DNA of 7,754 bases from Planctomycetaceae bacterium. GTDB lineage: Bacteria > Planctomycetota > Planctomycetia > Pirellulales > UBA1268. Below the pieces are notes generated by a model. It was not told the DNA's origin. It searched no databases and saw only the letters and a list, made by a program, of their open reading frames with translations. Every line of letters starts with the position of its first letter. Position 1 is the first letter of the stretch. A program made the translations under genes and the position numbers. Below, one piece after another: positions 1-5,925 of this stretch. The DNA lies in assembly GCA_947440895.1 (NCBI GenBank), contig CANETO010000076.1:1-7754 (forward strand), in the 5' to 3' direction.

Positions 1-1
1 C

Positions 2-316
2 AAAGCTGTCGACACAGCCACCGAGGCGGCCGTGCAGGCCAAGGAAGACTTCGAGATGCGTTTCAAGACCAGCCTCGCGGAGATTGAGGTCGAGATGGGA
101 AAGCTCCACGATAAAGGGCTTGCCCTGAAGGACGAGGCCAGCGCTCGATGGAGCGAAAGGATGGCCGACCTGAAGGCGAAGCAGACGGTGGCCCGGGAAA
201 AGCTGGAGGAGCTGCGCACGTCCACTGGCGAAGCGTGGGTGCAGGTGGAGAAAGCCGCCCAGTCGGCTTGGGACGATCTGCGAAAGGCCTTCGAAGAGGC
301 CACCAAGGAGTTTTGA
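2..316 (+). CDS. Sll1863-like coiled-coil stress protein, C-terminal part (5' end outside window)
   Basis: The frame is open from the left edge (base 2) to a TGA at 314-316, so the true start lies upstream; 104 residues are visible. The protein is almost entirely helical and charged, rich in A, E, K and R with no Pro or Cys, which suggests a continuous coiled coil. The segment RMADLKAKQTVAREKLEELR, followed by GEAW.QVEKAAQSAWDDL, resembles the repeated amphipathic pattern (aromatic W in each repeat, EKLEELR) of proteins annotated as the Sll1863 family of stress-response proteins, also seen as apolipoprotein-like helices. The exact role of that family is poorly defined; membrane or stress association is inference. 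The CDS nature is well supported; the family name rests on recalled resemblance. The next gene starts 78 bp downstream on the same strand. Confidence 0.75.
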   Translation, partial: KAVDTATEAAVQAKEDFEMRFKTSLAEIEVEMGKLHDKGLALKDEASARWSERMADLKAKQTVAREKLEELRTSTGEAWVQVEKAAQSAWDDLRKAFEEATKEF

Positions 317-394
317 GCAGGCAGGCAGACAGGGTATTCTGTGGCTGCATCTATCTCGTGGGGTTGTTGCGGAGCGATTCAACTGAGTGACAGC

Positions 395-613
395 ATGACG
401 AACGTCCAGCCTGGCCGTTACCGACACTACAAAGGCAACGAATACACGGTGCTTGGCGTCGCCCGCCACAGCGAGACGCTTGAGGAGTATGTCGTCTACC
501 GGCAGGAGTATGGCGACCACGGGCTCTGGGTGCGTCCCGCGGCGATGTTCGCCGAGACCGTGGTGGTCGATGGCAAGACTGTGCCGCGATTCGCGATCCT
601 CCGAATGGAGTAG
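395..613 (+). CDS. DUF1653 domain-containing protein
   Basis: A 72-residue protein that is essentially one DUF1653 domain. Visible family hallmarks are G-RYRHYKGN-Y at residues 7-17, the core ARHSETLEEYVVYR at 23-36, YGDHGLWVRP at 39-48, MF-ETV at 51-56 and the closing DG--VPRF at 59-66. The length fits stand-alone family members of about 65-80 residues. The family has no firmly established biochemical function; it is a small soluble beta-rich domain. The ATG at 395 is preferred over the GTG at 341 because the domain begins a few residues after it and the 18 extra residues (with a WGCCG stretch) are not conserved-looking. The Shine-Dalgarno is weak (GAG about 8 nt upstream). It converges on the minus-strand gene ending at 636, with 22 bp between them. 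Confidence 0.9.
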   Translation: MTNVQPGRYRHYKGNEYTVLGVARHSETLEEYVVYRQEYGDHGLWVRPAAMFAETVVVDGKTVPRFAILRME

Positions 614-635
614 GTGGAGCCCGGGTAGGTATCCG

Positions 636-866
636 CTACAGCAGTCCGTCGCTTTGCAGTTTGGCTTCGACGACATCCGCCATTTCGCGGGCCTGCTCCT
701 CGAGTTCCTGTACGAGTTCCTCGTCGTCAGCGTCGACGGCGCGGCGGGCAAGGTAGAGCAGGTATTGGGCCTCGTTGCGCCACGCCTTGAGCCAATCCGG
801 CCGCGTGGAGACCGGGCGGTAGATCATCCGCTCCAGCCTGTCGAACTCGTCGTTTGTTAAACTCAT
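636..866 (-). CDS. Small acidic helical hypothetical protein
   Basis: A 76-residue protein that I do not recognise. It begins MSLTNDEFDRLERMIYRP and continues with a predicted helix-turn-helix-like hairpin: a first amphipathic segment DWLKAWRNEAQYLLYLARRA (residues 24-43) and a second, strongly acidic helix DADDEELVQELEEQAREMAD (45-64). There is no signal peptide, Cys or obvious catalytic motif. The ATG at 866 is chosen because the frame upstream (to 1142) is an Arg/Pro-rich read-through lying over another gene. No clear Shine-Dalgarno precedes it; instead a 7-bp direct repeat lies 5 bp upstream of the start codon. It is last in a minus-strand series after the zinc-ribbon gene and the hydrolase fragment. 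It could be a regulatory or adaptor peptide, but nothing in the sequence proves a role. Confidence 0.65.
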   Translation of the reverse strand: MSLTNDEFDRLERMIYRPVSTRPDWLKAWRNEAQYLLYLARRAVDADDEELVQELEEQAREMADVVEAKLQSDGLL

Positions 867-870
867 GGTG

Positions 871-887
871 ATAGTCTGCCATAGTCT
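871..887 (-). promoter_or_regulatory. Direct repeat AGACTAT-GGC-AGACTAT before a start codon
   Basis: On the minus strand the heptamer AGACTAT occurs twice with a 3-bp spacer, a 10-bp period close to one helical turn, ending 4 bp before the ATG at 866. An inverted repeat GTCTC/GAGAC (884-899) overlaps one copy. This could be an operator or translational control site for the small gene. The repeats are short, so chance is a real alternative. Confidence 0.25.
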
Positions 888-952
888 CACTACGGAGACG
901 CGGGGTGAAACGCAGACGAAGCTCTTTTCTCCGCTTGGACGGGTAAAAACTG

Positions 953-1186
953 CTACCGCCCTCCCACGAGTGCCTCCCAGAACTCCTTCGGGCCGTCGAG
1001 CGGACGGGTGGAGAGCCGCAGGCGTGCACCGGGCACCTCGAGCGCGACCGCCGCGGTGTGCATCGGTGTCGCCGGCGTGGGCATATAAATGAACGACCGC
1101 TGGAAGACGAGAAAGAAAAGGCAGATCGCCCCGTAGACGCAAACGGCAATCGTCAGGATGGTCCAGAGCATGCGGCGGGATCTCAT
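953..1186 (-). pseudogene. Truncated membrane-anchored alpha/beta-hydrolase (N-terminus only)
   Basis: The frame encodes 77 residues. Residues 1-6 are basic (MRSRRM), residues 7-29 form one hydrophobic membrane segment, and it is followed by FQRSFIYMPTP (28-38) and then a short beta-type stretch ending LSTRPLDGPK (58-67). A membrane anchor followed by Q-R-x-(F/L)-I-Y-(M/F)-P is typical of the N-terminus of membrane-anchored alpha/beta-hydrolases of about 250-300 residues, where the next element should be the first core strand with a YFGGNAE or FHGNG oxyanion motif. Here the frame stops at a TAG (953-955) after ten unrelated residues (EFWEALVGGR). Neither other minus-strand frame down to 867 continues the hydrolase core, so the Ser-Asp-His catalytic part is absent. 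It is therefore read as a deletion remnant; a stand-alone single-pass membrane peptide is the alternative. Confidence 0.5.
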
Positions 1187-1244
1187 GAAAAGCCAGAACT
1201 GGTGGATCGCGATGAGGGGCTGCAGACCTTCTCCCCGTCCTCTG

Positions 1245-1772
1245 TTACCCCCACGTCACCATCGTAAGATCGACCTCGTAGCCGCAATTGTCGCAAATGG
1301 GATTCTGCATCGACACGTGGCCCGCTTCGCAGAATGGGCAGAGATCCGAATCCAAGAGCACCTTGCAGTCTTTGCCCAGCCTGGTCTCGCAGTGCTCGCA
1401 GATGGGATATTCGAACTTATTCATCCAGTCTTCCCAGCACTTTGGGCACCGGTCTCGCGGTACGACCTGAATGTCACCGCCGACGATGTACCGCTGCGGC
1501 GTGCAGTCGGCGGAGTGGCCGTAGGGCGTGTCGCCGTTGTCGGAAGAAAGGCCGATCTGCACGAGCGGCAGTGCCCCCTGCTCGCGGCTGGAAAAGGCCT
1601 GCACGATCACGTTGAGATCGACGGAGAAATCCGTCCCCAAGGCCTTGCTGATCTCCGTGAGGGCATGTCGCAGCCGTTTCGCGTTATCGCTGTCCTCTTG
1701 AAGCATGTCCTCCAGGATCAGGGTCATGTCTTCGAGGTATGGACTGATCGCATTGAACGTGTCGGGGTTCAC
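1245..1772 (-). CDS. Zinc-ribbon protein with four CxxC knuckles
   Basis: A 175-residue protein that I do not recognise as a named family. The N-terminal half (residues 1-65) is acidic and helical, with LEDMTLILEDMLQ at 13-25. The C-terminal half is Cys-rich: CPKC at 109-112, CEHC at 125-128, a lone C136, CPFC at 145-148 and CDNC at 160-163, a pattern fitting two zinc ribbons. It is soluble, with no signal or membrane segment. Likely roles are protein-protein or nucleic-acid binding, by inference only. The start is the GTG at 1772, preceded by GGAG (1781-1784) with 8-nt spacing. An in-frame ATG at 1796 would add 8 residues (MPPSGEPH) but has no Shine-Dalgarno; the open frame further upstream (to 2231) reads antisense-like Arg/Pro-rich sequence over the oxidoreductase gene and is not credible. 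Confidence 0.8.
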   Translation of the reverse strand: MNPDTFNAISPYLEDMTLILEDMLQEDSDNAKRLRHALTEISKALGTDFSVDLNVIVQAFSSREQGALPLVQIGLSSDNGDTPYGHSADCTPQRYIVGGDIQVVPRDRCPKCWEDWMNKFEYPICEHCETRLGKDCKVLLDSDLCPFCEAGHVSMQNPICDNCGYEVDLTMVTWG

Positions 1773-1780
1773 GTGTGGTT

Positions 1781-1784
1781 CTCC
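1781..1784 (-). promoter_or_regulatory. Ribosome binding site (GGAG) deciding a GTG start
   Basis: GGAG on the minus strand lies 8 nt before the GTG at 1772. It lies within the sequence that the longer ATG-started version (from 1796) would translate, so it favours the GTG start for the zinc-ribbon gene. Confidence 0.5.
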
Positions 1785-1917
1785 AGAGGGTGGCATCACT
1801 ATCGCACATCGGCCAGCCGGCGACGGGCCGCACGGGCGGCATAGCCGCTGAAGGTCATCCTGTTTGGATCCCGTGCTCGTGGTGAAGCCGATGACCACAG
1901 CGACATCGATCTCTTGA

Positions 1918-3272
1918 TCATCGAGCCGATCGTGTCGAATCGGACCACCATGGCATCGCGGCCCCCACGAGCAGGGGCACGGCCCGTCTGGCCGCCCAGG
2001 GCAGGAGCGTCGCGAGCCGAACGGCACCAGACACGACTCCCGGCTGGCGGACGCCGCGGGCGATCCACCGGCACCGCGAGTGATGCGCGGCGAACAGGCG
2101 ATTGTGGGCCAGCCGGTAGCTGGCGGCTGCTGTGGCGATGTCGCCGAGCAACGTTTCGGCGAGAATCCGGCCACCGGCCAACGCCCAGCCGATACCCTCG
2201 CCGGTGAACGGCTCCACGTAGCTCGCGGCATCCCCTACGCGGAAGATGCGCTGCGTGGCACCCGCGATCCGTGGCGAATGGTGCGTGAGCGGAGGCGTGG
2301 CCCGGAAGGTCGCCCCCGGCACCTCCAGGATCGCTTGTTGCATGGCCGTGGCGAGGGGGCTGTCACCGCAGGACTCGCGGAGCAGTTGGGCGATCCCTGG
2401 GGCGGGGCCGCCCTCGGCGGCGATGAGTTTCCGATCGACCGCGGCGGCCAGATCGAGCCTGTCGTCCTCCAGCCGGACGAGGCCGCAGTAGCCATGGCGG
2501 CCGACCGCCATCACGAGTTCGCCCACGGGCAGGTCGAGGGCCGCTGCCCGATGGCCTGGAGACGCGGCGGTGATCGTCGTGCCCACGCCGATGCGGCTGC
2601 CCGGTGCCACGTGGCGGCCGCGTCGATCATGGCCCGCATGCCGCGTGAGGCTGCGGACGAACGATCCGCTGGTGTCGGGCGATGGAATGCGGATCGTGTC
2701 AGCCAGTCCGGCGGCGATCACGGCCACACGGCCATGCAGCTGCACGGGAGCATGCGGCTGCGTGATCGTGGTGCGCGCCACGACCGTTACGCCTTGCCCC
2801 CCGTGAGCGGCCGGTTTTTCATGAGACGGCTCCTCGTGAATGGCCTCGACCAGCATGGTGGGGAGCCAGTCCGCGCCCGCGGCGATTGCCTGACGACCGA
2901 GCGCCGCGTCGAGCGCCTCGCGTTCAGCACGCCGCCGCCGGGCATGGGCATGCGGGCCGAACGTCCCGCCGAAACGAGGCAAACCGTTTCCAAAGGCAGC
3001 GGCATGGGCAGCGTATCGGCTGGGCAGAGCGAGGCGAGTTCGGCGACCGCCAACGGCGAGAGGCAGCAGCCGCAGACCTTTGGCCTGGGCATCGACGATC
3101 GGTCGAGCAGCAAAACACGCCATCCCCGTCTGGCCAGACGGATCGTCACCGCGGCTCCGGCCGGGCCCGCGCCGATCACGATGCAGTGCCAGTCGATCCC
3201 GGCCGCAGCCGCGGGCGCGAGCGTCGCTGCCACCGGATCGACGCGGCTGCCGGGGCCAGGAGGAGGGGTCAT
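1918..3272 (-). pseudogene. FAD-dependent oxidoreductase, geranylgeranyl-reductase type, broken by a one-base frameshift
   Basis: Segment one (3272 to about 2922) holds the Rossmann FAD-binding motif IVIGAGPAGAA (residues 31-41), the acidic end of the second strand (LLLD, 54-57) and PRPKVCGCCLSP (62-73), the R-x-K-x-C-G signature of the geranylgeranyl-reductase/flavin hydroxylase group. After GGGVLN (112-117) that frame becomes Arg-rich and stops at 2787. The family-like sequence continues in another frame with REALDAALGRQAIAAGADWL and, near the C-terminus, VGDAASYVEPFTGEGIGWAL, the second FAD-binding motif, ending at a TGA at 1918-1920. Adding one base at about 2921-2922 joins the halves (VLN-REALDAAL) into 451 residues. 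The ATG overlaps the upstream methyltransferase stop (ATGA, 3269-3272) and has AGGA 6 nt upstream. The likely role is reduction or hydroxylation of a lipid or polyketide product. No slippery heptamer is visible, so a mutation or sequencing error is more likely than programmed shifting. Confidence 0.85.
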
Positions 3273-4048
3273 ACGGTGTCCTGCACGAGAGCTGGCGATG
3301 GCTGGTCGTCGGGCCGCGTCCAGACAAGAATCGCGCGCTGCGGCCAGCCGCGATGGATGGTCGCCTCCTGGAGGCCGGCACGGTCGAGCAGCGTGCGGTA
3401 TTCGTCGGGCGTGCGGGCGGCGCGGACGGAGAGTGGCCCATCCACGCGGGCCACCCGCGACCGCGACAGCACGGCCGTGCCGACCACCGCGAGGGTGAGC
3501 CCAGTCGCATTCCGCAGCAGGTCCGACGCGACGATACCGATCCTGGCTGCACGGGCCAGCGACGACAGCACGTGAACCGCCTCGTCGTCGTCGAGGTGGT
3601 GCAGGAAGAGCGAGACCGTGGCAATGTCGCAGGGCGGGCAGGCGTCGGTGAGGATGTCGTGCACGCTGAAGGAGACGTGTGCCCCGCCGGTTCTCCGACG
3701 GGAATGGCGTTCGGCCCGTGCGACCGCGCGGGAGCTGATGTCGAGGCCGGTGACCTGCACCGCCGGCAGCCGTCGGCCCAGTCTGCGGGCTATCGCGACC
3801 GTCACGTCGCCACCACCGCACGCTACATCCACCACCTGAAACGGCTGGGTCTTGTGGCGTGTTGCCGCCTGGGCTGGCGGTCGGCGGGGCTTCATGCCGG
3901 TGATTGCACGCGTGATCTGCGACGCGGTGAACGACAGCATGTTGATGCGGGCAAGGGCATCCAGGGCCTGCATGTGCTCCGCGGCTGGCAACGCCGGGTC
4001 ATCCATCAATTCCGACTGTCGCGCGCGGGGAATCGACCAGGGTGACAA
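3269..4048 (-). CDS. Class I SAM-dependent methyltransferase
   Basis: A 259-residue methyltransferase. The N-terminus carries a family-specific helix, SELMDDPALPAAEHMQALDAL (12-32) then ARINMLS (33-39). The Rossmann core follows: motif I VVDVACGGG (72-80), the acidic residue of motif II in GLDIS (D103), VHDI (129-132), and the motif IV region SLFLHHL (146-152). This N-terminal layout matches methyltransferases encoded beside type III polyketide synthases, which C- or O-methylate phenolic lipids; that substrate is inference. The start is the TTG at 4048: the conserved ELMD block begins upstream of the first in-frame ATG (4006), no ATG or GTG lies between 4048 and the upstream stop, and GGAG (4059-4062) sits 10 nt before it. 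The stop overlaps the oxidoreductase ATG by 4 bp, indicating translational coupling. No frame damage is seen in this gene. Confidence 0.85.
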   Translation of the reverse strand: MSPWSIPRARQSELMDDPALPAAEHMQALDALARINMLSFTASQITRAITGMKPRRPPAQAATRHKTQPFQVVDVACGGGDVTVAIARRLGRRLPAVQVTGLDISSRAVARAERHSRRRTGGAHVSFSVHDILTDACPPCDIATVSLFLHHLDDDEAVHVLSSLARAARIGIVASDLLRNATGLTLAVVGTAVLSRSRVARVDGPLSVRAARTPDEYRTLLDRAGLQEATIHRGWPQRAILVWTRPDDQPSPALVQDTV

Positions 4049-4344
4049 GGCGTTGGGTCTCCACCAAAGATCTTCGGACTGATGCCGGCTGACATCATAC
4101 GGCCGTGCGCCGATTCCGGGTGGCTTTCGTCCAATTCAGCGGTCCTGCGGACACGACGGTGTCCGGGAATCGACCTCCAGTTCGGTGCTGGAAGGGCGCC
4201 CTGTCGGCACCGCTTCCGCACCCGTAATTGAAGACATGCGGGTTGTGATGTCTACAATCAGGACTCGCCAAAATTCTTTGAGCGTGATGCAACACATCTT
4301 TGATTGTTGCTAAGTCTTTCATCGCGGCACGGTAGGTTAAAATT
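4049..4344. other. Intergenic region between divergent methyltransferase and aldehyde dehydrogenase genes
   Basis: These 296 bp hold no convincing gene. No trace of a polyketide synthase C-terminus was found in the minus-strand frames, where such a gene would be expected next to the methyltransferase. The left two thirds are GC-rich and contain nested inverted repeats (4111-4172). From about 4220 rightwards the sequence becomes AT-rich, like the aldehyde dehydrogenase gene. It must contain promoters for both flanking genes, but I cannot place a -35/-10 pair with confidence; TAAAAT at 4338-4343 abuts the ATG at 4345 and is too close for an ordinary promoter of that gene. Two weaker inverted repeats are AGACAT/ATGTCT (4232-4237, 4248-4253) and ACAATCA/TGATTGT (4254-4260, 4301-4307). 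Confidence 0.6.
4111..4172. repeat. Nested inverted repeats (two 7-bp stems)
   Basis: The outer arms CGATTCC (4111-4117) and GGAATCG (4166-4172) are exact reverse complements. The inner arms CGGACAC (4148-4154) and GTGTCCG (4159-4165) are also exact, with a 4-nt loop GACG. The right outer arm directly abuts the right inner arm, so the two stems can form together as a coaxial or bulged structure. No T-run follows on either strand, so an intrinsic terminator is unlikely. It could be a structured leader, a protein-binding site or a piece of a dispersed repeat. Confidence 0.4.
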
Positions 4345-5889
4345 ATGACGCTTCACGTGAAAAAAGGCACCGACTGGAAATCCGTCTACGCTCAGGCTCG
4401 GTCGTTGGCACCAGAAGCCTTTGAGGCGGATCGCATCAACAACCTGGTTATGGGCGAATGGGCTTCGGTTGGAACACCCTCGGCCCACGTGAATCCAGTA
4501 GACCAAATGCCGATTGAAGGTCCGCCGAAGATAGACCACCAAACCGCTATCGATGCCGTAGCGGCGGCTGCCCGCCAGCATAAGTCTTGGGGTTTGGTGG
4601 ATCTCGACGAGCGCAAGGCACGGGTGAATGCCGCATTGGTCGGTCTTCGCGAAGCTCGCGACACAATCGCTCTGTTACTGGTCTGGGAGATTGGCAAACC
4701 GTGGAGACTGGCGTGCGCCGATGTCGACCGCTGCATCGACGGAGTGGAATGGTACCTCACCCAAATTGAACGTCAGCTCAAGGGTCGTTCACCACTCAGT
4801 GGCCCGATTTCCAACATTGCGTCGTGGAACTACCCGATGAGTGTTCTCGTGCACGCAGAGTTAGTCCAGGCGCTGGCCGGAAACGCGGTCATCGCGAAAA
4901 CACCCTCACAGGGAGGATTTCACTCACTCACCCTTGCCCACGCAATGATGGCTCGGGCTGGCCTGCCCGTGACTCTTGTGAGCGGCGTTGGTGCCGAGTT
5001 GAGTGACGCACTGGTCTCTTCGCCTGAGCTAGGTGCCTTTGCCTTTGTGGGCGGAAGGTCGAATGGCCGTGCCACACTCGAACGCCTTGCCGACTTCAAC
5101 AAGCGTCACATTTTGGAACAAGAAGGTTTGAACGCTTGGGGGGTTTGGGATTTCAGCAAATGGGATTATCTCGCTCCCCATATTCGCAAAGGCTTTGAGT
5201 ATGCGAAGCAACGGTGCACCGCCTACCCGAGGTACGTCGTGCAGCGGCGACTTTTCCCAGCTTTTCTCGAGATGTACATGCCTATCGTGAAGGGGCTGAG
5301 GTTCGGCCATCCATTGGCGGTAGAGAATGACAATGACGAACTTCCAGACCTCGAGTTCGGTCCAGTGATTCACAAGACCAAAGCGAATCAGCTGCGCGCT
5401 CAGTTCGATGAGGCGATCAACACGGGAGGAATTCCGCTCTACAATGGCAATCTCGACCACGGTCGATTTCTACCGGGGCAAGACATTTCAGCCTATGTTG
5501 CGCCTGCCACAGTTCTCGAGCCACCTCGCGCGTGGTCGCTGCACCACTCGGAACCGTTCGGCCCAATCGACTCTATTGTTCTGGTGGACACCGAGGCTGA
5601 ATTCATTGCTGCGATGAACGTGTCAAATGGAAATCTTGTTTCTTCCGTGGCTACTGATGACATGGTTTTCTCGAAGCGCGTTCGCGAAGAAGTATCGGCC
5701 TTTAAATTTGGCGTCAACGTACCCAGGTCTCGGGGAGATCGCGACGAGGTGTTTGGAGGGCTTGGCGCATCGTGGCGCGGCGCATTCGTCGGCGGAGACT
5801 TACTCGTGGACGCAATCACTGATGGCGAGAGGCCCATTTACGGAAACTTCAAGGGTGGATCTCGATTCCCCGAAGGACTCGACCTCTAA
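4345..5889 (+). CDS. Aldehyde dehydrogenase family protein (NAD(P)-dependent, divergent active-site loops)
   Basis: A complete 514-residue aldehyde dehydrogenase, the usual length for the superfamily; it oxidises an aldehyde to the acid with NAD(P)+. Visible key positions are SWNYPM with N162, AKTPSQ with the cofactor-contacting K185, a FVGGRSNGR Rossmann loop (235-242), the general base E258 in LEQEG, the catalytic C291 in QRCTAYPR, and SEPFGP with E403. Glu-to-Cys spacing is 33 residues, close to the usual 34. The loops are unusual: LEQEGLNAW replaces the common LELGGKNP, and the Gly before Q-x-C is Lys. The substrate cannot be read. The ATG at 4345 starts a family-like N-terminus (TDWKSVYAQARSLAPEAF); no good Shine-Dalgarno is seen. 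Base composition differs from its neighbours: for example bases 5581-5640 have 28/60 G+C against 43/60 for 3001-3060, suggesting transfer. Confidence 0.9.
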   Translation: MTLHVKKGTDWKSVYAQARSLAPEAFEADRINNLVMGEWASVGTPSAHVNPVDQMPIEGPPKIDHQTAIDAVAAAARQHKSWGLVDLDERKARVNAALVGLREARDTIALLLVWEIGKPWRLACADVDRCIDGVEWYLTQIERQLKGRSPLSGPISNIASWNYPMSVLVHAELVQALAGNAVIAKTPSQGGFHSLTLAHAMMARAGLPVTLVSGVGAELSDALVSSPELGAFAFVGGRSNGRATLERLADFNKRHILEQEGLNAWGVWDFSKWDYLAPHIRKGFEYAKQRCTAYPRYVVQRRLFPAFLEMYMPIVKGLRFGHPLAVENDNDELPDLEFGPVIHKTKANQLRAQFDEAINTGGIPLYNGNLDHGRFLPGQDISAYVAPATVLEPPRAWSLHHSEPFGPIDSIVLVDTEAEFIAAMNVSNGNLVSSVATDDMVFSKRVREEVSAFKFGVNVPRSRGDRDEVFGGLGASWRGAFVGGDLLVDAITDGERPIYGNFKGGSRFPEGLDL

Positions 5890-5910
5890 AAATGTGGCCT
5901 GTTCGGCCAC
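5888..5910 (-). terminator. Intrinsic terminator of the AMP-ligase gene
   Basis: The arms GTGGCC (5894-5899) and GGCCAC (5905-5910) form a 6-bp GC-rich stem with a 5-nt loop. Read on the minus strand the stem is followed by A then TTTTT (5892-5888), and it starts 16 nt beyond the ligase stop. On the plus strand no T-run follows, so it suits the ligase rather than the aldehyde dehydrogenase. The T-run overlaps the aldehyde dehydrogenase stop codon. Confidence 0.6.
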
Positions 5911-5925
5911 GACAAGCCCCTCATT

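Noticed and set aside
1773..2231. N-terminal extension of the zinc-ribbon frame
   Set aside because: It overlaps the oxidoreductase C-terminus and reads as unstructured Arg/Pro-rich sequence; the GTG at 1772 with a good GGAG is preferred.
2915..2930. Programmed -1 ribosomal frameshift site
   Set aside because: The minus-strand sequence around the shift (CTGAACGCGAGG) lacks an X-XXY-YYZ heptamer, and no strong downstream stem was recognised; mutation or sequencing error explains it more simply.
2080..3498. Long plus-strand open frame (472 codons) antisense to the FAD oxidoreductase
   Set aside because: Its translation is Arg/Gly/Ala-rich and low in complexity with no domain, while the opposite strand carries clear FAD-binding motifs; long antisense frames are expected in GC-rich genes.
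2925..3624. Upstream part of the minus-strand open frame that ends at 1918, extending into the methyltransferase gene
   Set aside because: The translation there is Arg/Pro/Ser-rich and unlike any family; the methyltransferase and the FAD N-terminus occupy this region in other frames. Only the part below about 2922 is real coding sequence.
4095..4322. 75-codon minus-strand open frame in the intergenic region
   Set aside because: It has no recognisable domain, crosses the composition change and the inverted repeats, and has no polyketide synthase or other family signature.
4366..4383. GTDWKSV string at the start of the aldehyde dehydrogenase, reminiscent of a peptide string I associate with dispersed repeats in planctomycete open frames
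   Set aside because: No second copy of the DNA is in the window, and the residues fit a natural N-terminal helix of this enzyme type; I cannot support a repeat call.
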